Source: Gemmatimonadota bacterium (GTDB lineage Bacteria > Gemmatimonadota > Gemmatimonadetes > Gemmatimonadales > Gemmatimonadaceae). Taken from it: a DNA stretch of 64,000 nucleotides. The position numbers and the translations under genes were made by a program. Positions 35,224-45,978 of the stretch are shown here, in pieces. The notes under the pieces were generated by a model that did not search any database, was not told the origin of the DNA, and worked only from the letters and a program-made list of their open reading frames with translations. Position 1 is the first letter of the stretch. Every line of letters starts with the position of its first letter. The stretch covers positions 1-64,000 of the forward strand of contig JAJTFH010000001.1 in assembly GCA_021298395.1 (NCBI GenBank), in the 5' to 3' direction.

Positions 35224-36884
35224 ACTCGGAGGACGATCCGGTCTTCGAAGCGCTTGGGGACGATCCCCGCGCCACTCGCCAGGGACTGCAGATGGAGATA
35301 GCTGATCTCCCAGGCAATCCCGTCGCGTCCATGCGCACGAGCGGCGAGGGTGGAGTAGGTCGCGCCGAGCGCGGCACGATGCGATGAGGTCGCGGTGCGG
35401 GCATCGAGGAGCGCGGCATCCATCGGGAGCTGACCCGGGAGGAGATCCTCCACCGGTGCGCCCGCTGCGAGCGCATGCTGGTCCATCGTCGTGCGACGCC
35501 ACTGCCAGAGTGCGGTGAGCGCGATGTAGTCACTCACCTGCCACCGCGGCGCCACCTCGGCCTCGAGGGCCGAGCCCGGGCGCACGTCCGTGGGTCGGGT
35601 CCGCCACGCTTCGAGGAACTCCTGCGAGGCGAGCGAGGGCAATCGCAGGTCGCGCGCCACCGAGCCGATCCCTTGGGCGAATCCCACGTTCACCGTCGCC
35701 CAGAACCGCTCGTCCCAGACGAGGTCGGTGTGCGAACGCACCGTGACGGCGTGCATCCCCGTACCGGTAGCAAGGTCGATGAACCCATCGGGGTCATCCG
35801 GTGTCCCCGTCCCGATGCGTACGTCGAGCCCGATCGACTGCCGGATCCCGCGTGCCTCTGCCGTAAAGCGTCCGTTGTCGCCGCGTGCGACCCGGTCGAG
35901 CACCAAGATCTTCGCCCCCACATGCACGTCCCCGATCGCGGTGAGCGCGTTGTCGTTCAGGGCGCGCGCGCCGTACCCCCGTGAGGAGTCCGCGACGAGC
36001 GCGCTGAGATCGGCGGCGGTCAGCGGGGTCTGCGCCCCGAGCGGGAGCGTCGCGCCTGTGAGCGAGGTGATGCCATAGCGTGACATCGCCGTCGCCAGGG
36101 AATCGCTGCGCGCCTTGAGGGCGGAGTCGATCGCCGAGCCCGCCATCGGGACGTACGGCCGCCCGGCGGTGATGGTCGAGCCGTAGAGCTGCGAGAGTCC
36201 GGTCGCGAATTGCCCGGCGATCGCAGCGAGGGTCGCGACGCGCGAGAGCTCGGCCAAGATCGTGGGGCACTGCGCCGATGTCCCCGGGTTCGCCACGCAG
36301 GCATCGCGCCGGGCGATCAACGCCGCCGCCGCCGCGCTGTAGCGCCCGATCGCCGTCCCGTTCGCTACGGCGACACCGCTTCCGAGAGTGATCGGATTCA
36401 CCCCGACATTCGCCCGCCCACTATCGCCGCGCATGCGCAACAGTGCTTCGGCACGCGTGCGCACCAGCGTCGCGCGCACGCCGAGCGTGATCCGATCGGT
36501 GAGCCCGTATTCGAGTCCGACCGGCGTCACGAAGAGGCGTTGGCGCACATCGAGGCGCGGCGACCCCAACGTGCTTGGGAGTCCCGGCACGCCGAGCGCC
36601 CTCAGGGAGGCGTCGAGCGGTCCGAGCAACGAGAGGCGCACGGCGTTCAGAGAATCCCCGGTGAGCGGGGCTCCGAGCCCCTCGAGCGTGCCGTCGCGCC
36701 AGCGATCCCGCTGCACCGACGACTCCCCACCGACCGTCGCCCGGAAGGTGCGCCGAGGCAGGGTGACGGCGTCCTCGGTGGGGCCGAGGATCCGCTGCGC
36801 GTGCACCGAGGGCGCGCTGGCGAGGAGCGCGGCGAGGGTGACGGTGAGGCGCCGAATGGCGCGCGAGGTCCGAGGGAGGGGCAC
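35199..36884 (-). CDS. Secreted/outer-membrane-like protein of unknown function
   Basis: I do not recognise the family. The 561-residue product starts with a clear Sec signal peptide (basic MPLPRTSRAIRR, hydrophobic core, cleavage after SVHA before Q). It then shows alternating polar/hydrophobic stretches with many Tyr, Trp and Arg near ends of short segments (VGLEYGLTDRITLGVRATLV, WQVSDYIALTALWQWRR), typical of a beta-barrel or transporter-like outer-membrane protein. It ends IVLRVYPRFRAR, aromatic-rich but not a textbook terminal phenylalanine. The start is a GTG. A TATCTT hexamer on the minus strand at 36919-36914 gives a leader of about 25 bases. It is divergent from the next gene. Confidence 0.75.
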   Translation of the reverse strand: MPLPRTSRAIRRLTVTLAALLASAPSVHAQRILGPTEDAVTLPRRTFRATVGGESSVQRDRWRDGTLEGLGAPLTGDSLNAVRLSLLGPLDASLRALGVPGLPSTLGSPRLDVRQRLFVTPVGLEYGLTDRITLGVRATLVRTRAEALLRMRGDSGRANVGVNPITLGSGVAVANGTAIGRYSAAAAALIARRDACVANPGTSAQCPTILAELSRVATLAAIAGQFATGLSQLYGSTITAGRPYVPMAGSAIDSALKARSDSLATAMSRYGITSLTGATLPLGAQTPLTAADLSALVADSSRGYGARALNDNALTAIGDVHVGAKILVLDRVARGDNGRFTAEARGIRQSIGLDVRIGTGTPDDPDGFIDLATGTGMHAVTVRSHTDLVWDERFWATVNVGFAQGIGSVARDLRLPSLASQEFLEAWRTRPTDVRPGSALEAEVAPRWQVSDYIALTALWQWRRTTMDQHALAAGAPVEDLLPGQLPMDAALLDARTATSSHRAALGATYSTLAARAHGRDGIAWEISYLHLQSLASGAGIVPKRFEDRIVLRVYPRFRAR

Positions 36885-36906
36885 TGAGGATTAGTTTCTT
36901 GAGACC

Positions 36907-38733
36907 GTGTCCGAAGATAACCTCACCCCCTCTGCTACCGAGTCGACCCCCACCGGGGTCCCCGTGCCGACGATTCCCTGGCAGGTGACGGGGAACCACT
37001 GGCTCGCCCTCCCCTGCATCCACCCCGGCGATGCGTCGATCCACGCGGTGGGATTGCTGCACCGAGGGGCGCGCGCCGCCGTGGAGTTCGCCGGTCACGC
37101 CGACTTCGTGCAGGGGCAGGGCCCCGCGCTGGCGCGCCCGCGCCTCGTCGTCGACGGGGCGCCGGTGGCCCTCGGTTCCGGCCGGATCGCCTGGGAGCGA
37201 GCCCTCCAGTGGCTCCCGACCTTCACGGCGCAGGTCGGTGACCTCTTGGTGCGTGGGACGATCTTCGCGCCATTCGGCCAGGACGCCGACATGGCGGGGG
37301 CGGTCTATGCGATGGCGCTCGAGAATCGCGGGAGCGTGCCGCACTCCATCGACGTCGGACTCGAGGGGACGCTCGGCCATCGACAGATCCGCGTGCGGAC
37401 CCCCCGCCCAGCCGAGGATGCGCATCGCATCACGCGGTCGGCGCACGATGTGGTGCTCCTGGATGGGGCGGCGGTCCCCGGGCTCGTCGCACTTGCCGTC
37501 GCGGCTGATGGCGCGGCGGTGGTGCAGGTGGAAGAGGGAGAGACACCGACCTATGCCCTCACCCGCACGGTGACGCTCGCGCCTGGGGAGCGCGCGGAGG
37601 TCGCGTTCTATCTGGCGGCGGGCCCGGAGCGCGATGGGGCGGAGGCGACCTGTGCGGTGATGCGCCGACGTGGTTGGCGGCCCTTGCTCACCGCGACACG
37701 CGATGCGTTGCGGATGCTCGAGCAGTCGACCGGTGTGGAATCGCTCGATGCACTGATCACGCGCCATCTCTGCTTCGCCTACTTCTTCTCGGTCGGGCGC
37801 GCGCTGGACGACGCGCACTTCTACATCGTGCGGAGCCGGGCCCCGTGGTGCCCGTCCGGGATGACGATCCGCGATTGGGAGGCGCTCGCCTGGACGGTGC
37901 CCGCGGTGCAGCTCGCCGACGCGCCGCTCGCGCGCGAGTTGATCCTGCGGATGTGTGAGGTGCATGGCTACGCGCCGGGGCGTGGGGTCCACTACCTCGA
38001 CGGCACCCTCTTCGAGCCTGGGTTCACCCTCGAGGGGGCGGCCTCGTACGCGGTAGCGGCGGAGCGCTATATCCGCGAGTCCGGCGATGATCAGATCGTC
38101 GAGGAAGGGGTGCTTGCCGATACGCTCTACCTCTCGCACGACGATCTCGTCGCGCGGCGCGATGCGCAGCATCCGCTCTATCGTACCGAGGTGACACTCG
38201 ATGGGCGTCCGACACCGTTGCCTTTCTCACTGCACGGCAACGCCGTCGTCGCCTTCGCGATGGACGCCTTCAAGAAGCTCCTCGACGAGGAGGGGGCGAA
38301 GGAGGTGCAGGATCCGGCCGCGATCCGCGCCGCGCTCCGTCGGCACTTCGTCACCGGTGGGGAGGGGAAGAGCACCTTCGCCGCCTCGGCCGATCTGCGT
38401 GGCGAGCGCACCCTCGATGACGACCCGGTGGGCTCGGCGCTCTGGCTCCCGCTCTGGGAGGCGATCGACCGGACGGATTCCACCTATCGCCGCACGGCGA
38501 AGCGGATCGGGGCCTCGGAGGCGCTGGCGGTGCAGATCGCGCGGCTCCTCGGGCCCGATGCCGGTGAGATGCTCGAGTGGGTGCGTCGGGCGCCGCTCGC
38601 GAATGGCTGGGCCGCCTCACGCACCGATGCGGATGGGCGGGCGCAGGTCGATGGGGGGGATGCGGCGCTGAGTGGTCTGCTCGCCGCGACCCTCTGGTTC
38701 GCGGTCCATGCGCACGGGGTGCGGCCGAATTAG
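36907..38733 (+). CDS. Six-hairpin-glycosidase-like protein, function unassigned
   Basis: A 608-residue cytoplasmic-looking protein (no signal peptide) with a beta-sandwich-like N-terminal third and an alpha-rich C-terminal part. Helical repeats such as DALITRHLCFAYFFSVGRALD, SGMTIRDWEALAWTVPAVQLAD and FTLEGAASYAVAAERYIRESGDD resemble the (alpha/alpha)6 fold of glycoside hydrolases and phosphorylases. I see no motif that fixes a family or catalytic residues. The GTG is nine bases after a TAGTTT hexamer with no good Shine-Dalgarno. It is divergent from the outer-membrane-like gene, which may hint at a shared glycan-related role; that is speculation. Confidence 0.65.
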   Translation: MSEDNLTPSATESTPTGVPVPTIPWQVTGNHWLALPCIHPGDASIHAVGLLHRGARAAVEFAGHADFVQGQGPALARPRLVVDGAPVALGSGRIAWERALQWLPTFTAQVGDLLVRGTIFAPFGQDADMAGAVYAMALENRGSVPHSIDVGLEGTLGHRQIRVRTPRPAEDAHRITRSAHDVVLLDGAAVPGLVALAVAADGAAVVQVEEGETPTYALTRTVTLAPGERAEVAFYLAAGPERDGAEATCAVMRRRGWRPLLTATRDALRMLEQSTGVESLDALITRHLCFAYFFSVGRALDDAHFYIVRSRAPWCPSGMTIRDWEALAWTVPAVQLADAPLARELILRMCEVHGYAPGRGVHYLDGTLFEPGFTLEGAASYAVAAERYIRESGDDQIVEEGVLADTLYLSHDDLVARRDAQHPLYRTEVTLDGRPTPLPFSLHGNAVVAFAMDAFKKLLDEEGAKEVQDPAAIRAALRRHFVTGGEGKSTFAASADLRGERTLDDDPVGSALWLPLWEAIDRTDSTYRRTAKRIGASEALAVQIARLLGPDAGEMLEWVRRAPLANGWAASRTDADGRAQVDGGDAALSGLLAATLWFAVHAHGVRPN

Positions 38734-38777
38734 CGCGAGGTGGTCGCGCGCGCCGATGCGCCTCGCGATGCTGACAG

Positions 38778-38864
38778 TGCCGGGGGTGGGAATCGAACCC
38801 ACACGGGGGTCACCCCCCAAGGGATTTTAAGTCCCTCGCGTCTCGCCAATTTCGCCACCCCGGC
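38778..38864 (-). tRNA. tRNA-Leu (anticodon TAA)
   Basis: On the minus strand the 87-base gene reads GCCGGGG at the 5' acceptor and CCCCGGC plus A at the 3' end. It has a D-arm, anticodon stem GGGAC/ATCCC region with loop CTTAAAA (anticodon TAA), a long class II variable arm (TTGGGGGGTGACCCCC) and a T-arm with GGTTCGATTCC. CCA is not encoded. It lies 60 bases downstream of tRNA-Gly in the same transcript direction. Confidence 0.95.
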
Positions 38865-38924
38865 GGGGAACGACGAACGGGGACGGCCACGCCGCCCCCG
38901 CTTGGCCCTACACCAGACCCTGAG

Positions 38925-38997
38925 AGCGGGAAACGGGACTCGAACCCGCGACCCCAACCTTGGCAAGGTTGTGCTCTACCAACTGAGCTATTCCCGC
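38925..38997 (-). tRNA. tRNA-Gly (anticodon GCC)
   Basis: On the minus strand the 73-base gene has acceptor GCGGGAA/TTCCCGC with discriminator T, D-arm AGCTCAGTTGGTAGAGC, anticodon loop CTTGCCA within ACAACCTTGCCAAGGTT, and T-arm GCGGGTTCGAGTCCCGT. CCA is not encoded. It is the first gene after the minus-strand promoter at 39007-39035. Confidence 0.96.
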
Positions 38998-39006
38998 GTG
39001 AGGCGA

Positions 39007-39035
39007 AGGTTAGGCCATCCCCTCGGAGGGGGCAA
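39007..39035 (-). promoter_or_regulatory. Promoter of the tRNA-Gly/tRNA-Leu operon
   Basis: Minus strand: TTGCCC (39035-39030), a 17-base spacer, TAACCT (39012-39007). This places the RNA start close to the mature 5' end of tRNA-Gly at 38997. Confidence 0.65.
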
Positions 39036-39123
39036 GACGATTCGGGGCGACGAAGATCTTGGGGAGGCGCCTTTTCAGGGAGGAGGAAGTAACCGATGGC
39101 GCATTCTCGCCTAACTTTCCGCG

Positions 39124-40138
39124 ATGCGCTCGTTCGACCTCCCCGGCGATAAATCGATCTCGCACCGCGCCCTGATCCTCGCCGCGGTCAGCGCGGGGCG
39201 TGCGCGGATCCGTGGGGTGCTGCCGTCCGCCGATGTCGCGTCGACGGCTGGCGTCCTCACCGCCCTCGGCGTCGCCGTCCCGCCGTTAGACCCAAACGAG
39301 ATGGTGATGACGGGATTGGGTCTGCGCGGGCTTCGTGCCCCGTCGACCGACCTCGATTGCGGGAACAGTGGGACTTCGGCGCGCCTCCTCGCCGGTCTCC
39401 TCGCTGGTGCTGGGCTCCCCGCGCGATTCATAGGCGACGCCAGTCTCAACGCGCGACCGATGCGTCGCGTCGCCGAGCCCCTCCGGGCGATGGGCGCCGA
39501 CGTCACGACGAGCGCCAGCGATCGCCCTCGACACCATCGAGATCCCCGGCGACTGCTCGAGCGCCGCCTTCCTCCTCGGCCTCGCCCTCCTCGGCGGCAG
39601 CCCCGCGCTCGCCCTGCGAGGTGTCGGCGTGAACCCCGGTCGCACCGGCGCGATCGAGGCACTCCGGCGGATGGGGGCGTCGATCCGTTTCGAAGCAGAG
39701 CGCGTCTTCGGCGAGGAACCGGTCGCGACGCTCATCGCCGAACCGAGCGTACTCCGCGGGATCACGATCGGTGGTGCGGAGATCCCAGCGCTCATCGATG
39801 AACTTCCCCTCCTCGCCTGCGTCGCGGCCCGTGCCGAAGGGGAGACGCGGGTCAGCGGAGCGGGGGAGCTGCGGGTGAAGGAGAGCGATCGGATCCGCGC
39901 CGTGGTCGAGAACCTCCGGGCGATCGGGGCAGAAGCGGAGGAATGCTCGGATGGCTTCGTCGTCCGCGGGAGCGATCGCCCGTTGCACGGGACCGTGCGT
40001 ACCCACGGCGATCATCGGATCGCGATGGCCTTCGGCATCCTCGGCGCGCTCCCCGGCAATGCGATCACCATCGATGACCCATCGTGCGTGCGGGTCTCCT
40101 GGCCTACTTTCTGGGATGTCCTCCGCGATGCCACCTGA
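39124..40138 (+). pseudogene. aroA: aroA, EPSP synthase, internally deleted and frameshifted
   Basis: The N-terminal part (39124 to about 39520) is a normal EPSP synthase: PGDKSISHRALILAA, the DCGNSGTSARLLAGLLAG loop and NARPMRRVAEPLRAMGADV. It then jumps, with a frame change, to LDTIEIPGDCSSAAFLL and continues normally through NPGRTGAIEALRRMGA, ELPLLACVAARAEG, ELRVKESDRI and THGDHRIAMAFGI to 40138. The intervening 70-80 residues, including the SAQ segment and the SRDHTERML region, are absent. Reading from the start ends out of frame at 39801. A TAACTT hexamer lies six bases before the ATG. As written, the shikimate pathway would be broken at this step unless another copy exists. Confidence 0.85.
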
Positions 40139-40808
40139 CGCCACCCCCCCCATCGTCGTCGCCATCGACGGCCCCGCCGCCTCGGGGAAGTCGACCACGG
40201 CCAAGCGGGTCGCGGCGACGTTGGGATTCCGGCATGTGGACTCCGGCTCGATCTACCGAGCGGCGACGGCGGCGACCCTCCGGCGGGAGCCCGATCCCAC
40301 CCAGTGGACCGAGGCCTTGGTGCTCGAGGCGGCGCAGAGCGTCACCCTCGAACCGGGCGCCGGGACCTTCCACCCCCGGCTCGACGGCGAGGCGGTGGAT
40401 GAGGAGCTGCGCGGGACGGCGGTGACCTCACGCGTCTCACTGATCGCCGGGATGCCGGGGGTGCGGCGCTGGGCGAATGGGATGGTGCGGGGGGCGGCGG
40501 CGGGGCACGCCGTGGTCTGCGACGGGCGCGACATGGGGACGGTGGTCTTCCCGGAGGCCGCGGTGAAGGTCTTCCTCGTGGCCGACCCGGCGGAGCGGGC
40601 GCGGCGGCGGGTCCTGGAGCGGGTGGGGCGGGCCCCGACCGAGGCCGAGGTGGCGGCGGAGGTGGAGGCGCTCCTCCGGCGGGATGCCTTGGATGAGCGG
40701 CAGACCCGGCGGGCGGCGGACGCCGAACTGATCGACACCACCCACCTGACCCAGGATGCGCAGGTGGCCCGGATCGTGGCGCTGGCGCGGACGGCGAGTC
40801 GGGGCTAA
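40128..40808 (+). CDS. cmk: Cytidylate kinase
   Basis: Phosphorylates CMP/dCMP. The 226-residue protein has the P-loop IDGPAASGKSTTAKRVA, the HVDSGSIYRAAT motif, the CMP-binding CDGRDMGTVVFPEAAVKVFLVAD segment with RARRR, and the LRRDALDERQTRRA lid region. The ATG at 40128 overlaps the end of aroA by 11 bases; a longer in-frame extension upstream lies within aroA. The aroA-cmk-rpsA order is common in bacteria and supports all three calls. Confidence 0.95.
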   Translation: MPPDATPPIVVAIDGPAASGKSTTAKRVAATLGFRHVDSGSIYRAATAATLRREPDPTQWTEALVLEAAQSVTLEPGAGTFHPRLDGEAVDEELRGTAVTSRVSLIAGMPGVRRWANGMVRGAAAGHAVVCDGRDMGTVVFPEAAVKVFLVADPAERARRRVLERVGRAPTEAEVAAEVEALLRRDALDERQTRRAADAELIDTTHLTQDAQVARIVALARTASRG

Positions 40809-40884
40809 CTTCAAAGGCTCCACTCACTTCCACTCCATGCCTCGACGCGGCGAGCCGAACCCTCCGCGACCGGATGTCCCACTC

Positions 40885-42663
40885 ATGACCGCCACCGAAG
40901 CACTGCTCTCCCCCGAGCTGATCGCGCGCCGGAAGCGCGACGCCCAGAAGGCCCAGCTCCGCCCCCTCGCCAACCGCCGCCCCGAGCTGTACGACGAAGA
41001 CGAGCTCTCGTCGTCCGAGTTCGATGCGATGATGGAGATGTACAACGGGACCCTCGCCTCGATCGAAGAGGGCGAGATCGTGAAGTCCCGCGTCCTCGAG
41101 ATCCGCGAGAACCTCGTGGTCCTCGACATCGGGTTCAAGTCCGAAGGGACGATCCCGCTCGAAGAGTTCAAGGATATGCCCGAGCTCAAGGCGGGCGATG
41201 AGGTCGAGGTCCTCCTCGAGCACCTCGAGGACAGCGAAGGCTCCGTCGTGCTGTCCAAGAAGAAGGCTGACTTCATGCGCGTCTGGGAGCGGATCCGCGT
41301 CGCGTACGAGTCGGATCAGCCCGTCGAGGGCGTGCTCGTCAAGAAGATCAAGGGGGGCGTGGTCGTCGACCTCATGGGGGTCGATGCCTTCCTCCCCGGC
41401 TCGCAGATCGCGCTCCGTCGCGTCCCGAACATCGACGAGCTCCTCGGGCAGAAGTACGAATTCAAGATCATCAAGCTCAACAAGCGTCGCCGCAACATCG
41501 TCGTCTCGCGCCGCGTGATCCTCGAGACCGAGCGCGCCGGCAAGCGCGAGCGGCTCATGAAGGAGCTGGGCAAGGACCAGGTCCGGAAGGGCGTCGTCAA
41601 GAACATCACCGACTTCGGGGCGTTCATCGACCTCGGCGGCGTCGACGGCCTCCTGCACATCACCGACATGTCGTGGGGCCGCATCTCCCATCCGAGCGAG
41701 ATGGTCCAGATCGGGATGGAGCTCGAGGTCAAGGTGCTCGACATCGATTGGGAGCGCGAGCGCATCTCACTCGGCCTCAAGCAGCTCCAGGCCTATCCGT
41801 GGAAGGACGTCGCGGAGAAGTACCCGGTCGGGACGCGCGTCTCGGGCAAGGTGGTCTCGATCACCAACTACGGCGCCTTCATCGAGCTCGAGCCAGGCAT
41901 CGAAGGGCTCGTGCACATCTCCGAGATGAGCTGGACCCGCAACGTCCGCCACCCCTCGAAGCTCGTCAGCATCGGCGAGGCGATCGAGGCCGTGGTGCTC
42001 AAGGTCGACACCACCGAGGAGAAGATCTCGCTCGGCATGAAGCAGACCGAGCAGGATCCGTGGATGGTGCTGCCGCATAAGTACCCGGTCGGCACGCGCC
42101 TCAGCGGCAAGGTCCGCAACCTCACCTCGTTCGGCGCCTTCGTCGAGATCGAGGCGGGGATCGACGGGCTCATCCATATCTCCGACATGTCGTGGACCAA
42201 GCGCGTCCAGCACCCGTCGGAGGTCGTCAAGAAGGGCGACACCGTCGACGTGGTGATCCTCAACATCGACGCGGAGAACAAGCGGATCTCGCTCGGCCTC
42301 AAGCAGGCCTCTGAGGATCCCTGGCTCCGGATCGGCGAGTCGTACCCGGTGGGGACCGAGCTCCCCGGCGTCGTGGCGCGCCTGATGGAAAAGGGTGTCG
42401 TCGTCGACATCGGCAACGACATCGAAGGGTTCATCCCGCTCTCGCACTTCGAGGGGCAGGTGGAGAGCCCGGCGGACGTCGCGTGGGAGCAGATGGCGAT
42501 CACCGTGCGCATCCTCGAGGTGGATCCGATCCACCGCCGGATCGTGCTCGGTGTGGTCGACATCCCGGCGGGCCAGGAGCGGCCGGCGGAGCCCTCGAAG
42601 GTCCATAGCGAGGATGAGGTCCCCGAGATCCCCGCGGACCTCGACTCGGCGATGGAGGACTGA
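40885..42663 (+). CDS. rpsA: 30S ribosomal protein bS1
   Basis: RNA-binding ribosomal protein that helps load mRNA, important in genomes with many weak Shine-Dalgarno sequences. The 592-residue protein has six S1 (OB-fold) repeats. Repeats 3-5 are clearest, each with FGAFI/V followed by the GLxHIxDMSW/SEMSW pattern (for example VKNITDFGAFIDLGGVDGLLHI). The C-terminus is acidic. The start is uncertain: the ATG at 40885 precedes conserved sequence, while an ATG at 40837 would add 16 proline/arginine-rich residues. A TAACTT hexamer lies at 40806-40811. A strong terminator follows the gene. Confidence 0.95.
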   Translation: MTATEALLSPELIARRKRDAQKAQLRPLANRRPELYDEDELSSSEFDAMMEMYNGTLASIEEGEIVKSRVLEIRENLVVLDIGFKSEGTIPLEEFKDMPELKAGDEVEVLLEHLEDSEGSVVLSKKKADFMRVWERIRVAYESDQPVEGVLVKKIKGGVVVDLMGVDAFLPGSQIALRRVPNIDELLGQKYEFKIIKLNKRRRNIVVSRRVILETERAGKRERLMKELGKDQVRKGVVKNITDFGAFIDLGGVDGLLHITDMSWGRISHPSEMVQIGMELEVKVLDIDWERERISLGLKQLQAYPWKDVAEKYPVGTRVSGKVVSITNYGAFIELEPGIEGLVHISEMSWTRNVRHPSKLVSIGEAIEAVVLKVDTTEEKISLGMKQTEQDPWMVLPHKYPVGTRLSGKVRNLTSFGAFVEIEAGIDGLIHISDMSWTKRVQHPSEVVKKGDTVDVVILNIDAENKRISLGLKQASEDPWLRIGESYPVGTELPGVVARLMEKGVVVDIGNDIEGFIPLSHFEGQVESPADVAWEQMAITVRILEVDPIHRRIVLGVVDIPAGQERPAEPSKVHSEDEVPEIPADLDSAMED

Positions 42664-42696
42664 CCGCGTCAGCGGTCAGCGATCCCACGGTGAGCC

Positions 42697-42741
42697 ACGA
42701 GGCCCCGGTCGCCACGCGACCGGGGCCTCGTCGTTTCTTGC
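42697..42741 (+). terminator. Rho-independent terminator after rpsA
   Basis: ACGAGGCCCCGGTCGC (42697-42712) pairs perfectly over 16 bp with GCGACCGGGGCCTCGT (42716-42731) around a 3-base loop, followed by CGTTTCTTGC. A second small palindrome, TGACCGC-GTCA-GCGGTCA, overlaps the rpsA stop at 42661-42678. Confidence 0.85.
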
Positions 42742-42811
42742 ACTTCCCGGGGGCGAAAAGAGGTGCCCCCCGGGCCTGTGAGCCGACGCGCGCCGTGATA
42801 CGTTTCCCGCC

Positions 42812-44361
42812 ATGTCTTCCATGCGTGAGAAACTCGATCAGCTGGAGCGCCGTCGCGCCGAGTCCGAGCGCGGGGGTGGCCCCGAGCGACTGAAGGCGCA
42901 GCACGACAAGGGGAAGCTCTCCGCCCGCGAGCGGATCGACCTCCTCCTCGATGAGGGGAGCTTCGTCGAGACCGATCGCTACGTCACCCATCGCTCGACC
43001 GACTTCGGGCTCGACCAGCAGCGCCCCGACGGCGACGGCGTCGTCACCGGCCACGGACGGATCGACGGACGCCTCGTCTACGTCTACTCGCAGGACTTCA
43101 CCGTCTTCGGCGGCTCCCTCTCCGAGGCGCACGCGGGGAAGATCTGCAAGATCATGGATCTCGCGATGCAGAACGGCGCACCGGTCATCGGGCTCAACGA
43201 TTCCGGTGGCGCGCGCATCCAGGAGGGGGTCGTCTCCCTCGGCGGTTACGCCGACATCTTCCTTCGCAACACCCTCGCCTCGGGGGTGATCCCGCAGATC
43301 TCCGCCATCCTCGGCCCCTGCGCCGGCGGGGCGGTGTACTCCCCGGCGATCACCGACTTCATCTTCATGACCCGCGGGACCTCCTACATGTTCGTGACGG
43401 GGCCCAACGTGGTGAAGACGGTGACGCACGAGGAGGTCTCGATGGAGGCCCTCGGCGGCGCCGACACGCATGGGGCGACCTCGGGGATCTCGCACTTCAC
43501 CACGAGCTCCGAGGTGGAGTGCCTGCAGGGGATCCGCGACCTGCTGCGCTACCTGCCGAGCAACAACGTCGATGCGGTCCCGCGTGGCCCGGGTCGCGAC
43601 CCGCGCGACCGCCGGGAGGAGGCGCTCCTCGACTGCATCCCTCCGATCGCGACGCAGCCGTACGACATGCATGACGTGCTCCGCCGCGTGGTGGATGACG
43701 GCGCCTTCCTCGAGGTGCAGCCCGACTTCGCGGGGAACATCCTCTGCGGCTTCGCCCACCTGGGCGGGTACAGCGTGGGGATCGTCGCGAACCAGCCCGC
43801 GGTGCTGGCTGGTGTGCTCGACATCGACGCGAGCGTGAAGGCGGCGCGCTTCATCCGCTTCTGCGACGCCTTCAACATCCCGGTCGTGACCTTCGTCGAC
43901 GTGCCGGGGTTCCTCCCCGGCGTCGCGCAGGAGCATGGGGGGATCATCCGGCATGGGGCGAAGCTCCTCTACGCCTACTGCGAGGCGACGGTGCCGAAGC
44001 TCACCGTGATCACGCGCAAGGCATACGGCGGCGCGTACGACGTGATGAGCTCCAAGCACATCCGCGGCGATCTCAACCTCGCCTGGCCCTCGGCGGAGAT
44101 CGCGGTGATGGGCCCCAAGGGGGCGGTGGAGATCCTCTTCAAGAAGGAGATCGCCGAGTCGGCGAATCCGGCGGCGGCGCTCGATGCCAAGGTGACGGAG
44201 TACGCGGAGAAGTTCGCGAACCCGTATGTGGCGGCGAGCCGCGGCTATGTGGATGATGTGATCGATCCGCGCGAGACGCGCCCGCGCCTCATCGAGGCGC
44301 TCGAGGCGTTGCAGGGGAAGCGCCAGCGGAACCCGGCCAAGAAGCACGGGTGCATCCCGCT

Positions 44362-44365
<4 letters not shown>
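42812..44365 (+). CDS. Acyl-CoA carboxylase carboxyltransferase subunit (propionyl-CoA carboxylase beta type)
   Basis: Transfers CO2 from carboxybiotin to an acyl-CoA, most likely propionyl- or acetyl-CoA. The 517-residue protein is a complete two-crotonase-fold carboxyltransferase: [109 protein letters not shown] and [15 protein letters not shown]. It follows the rpsA terminator. A TACGTT hexamer sits seven bases before the ATG with no Shine-Dalgarno. The biotin carboxylase gene overlaps its stop. Confidence 0.92.
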
Positions 44366-45954
<1,589 letters not shown>

Positions 45955-45978
45955 TCGCGCCGCGCTGATCCACCTCGC

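Noticed and set aside
39500-39540. Simple one-base sequencing error in aroA.
   Set aside because: Correcting the frame still leaves 70-80 conserved residues absent, so a point error cannot be the cause.
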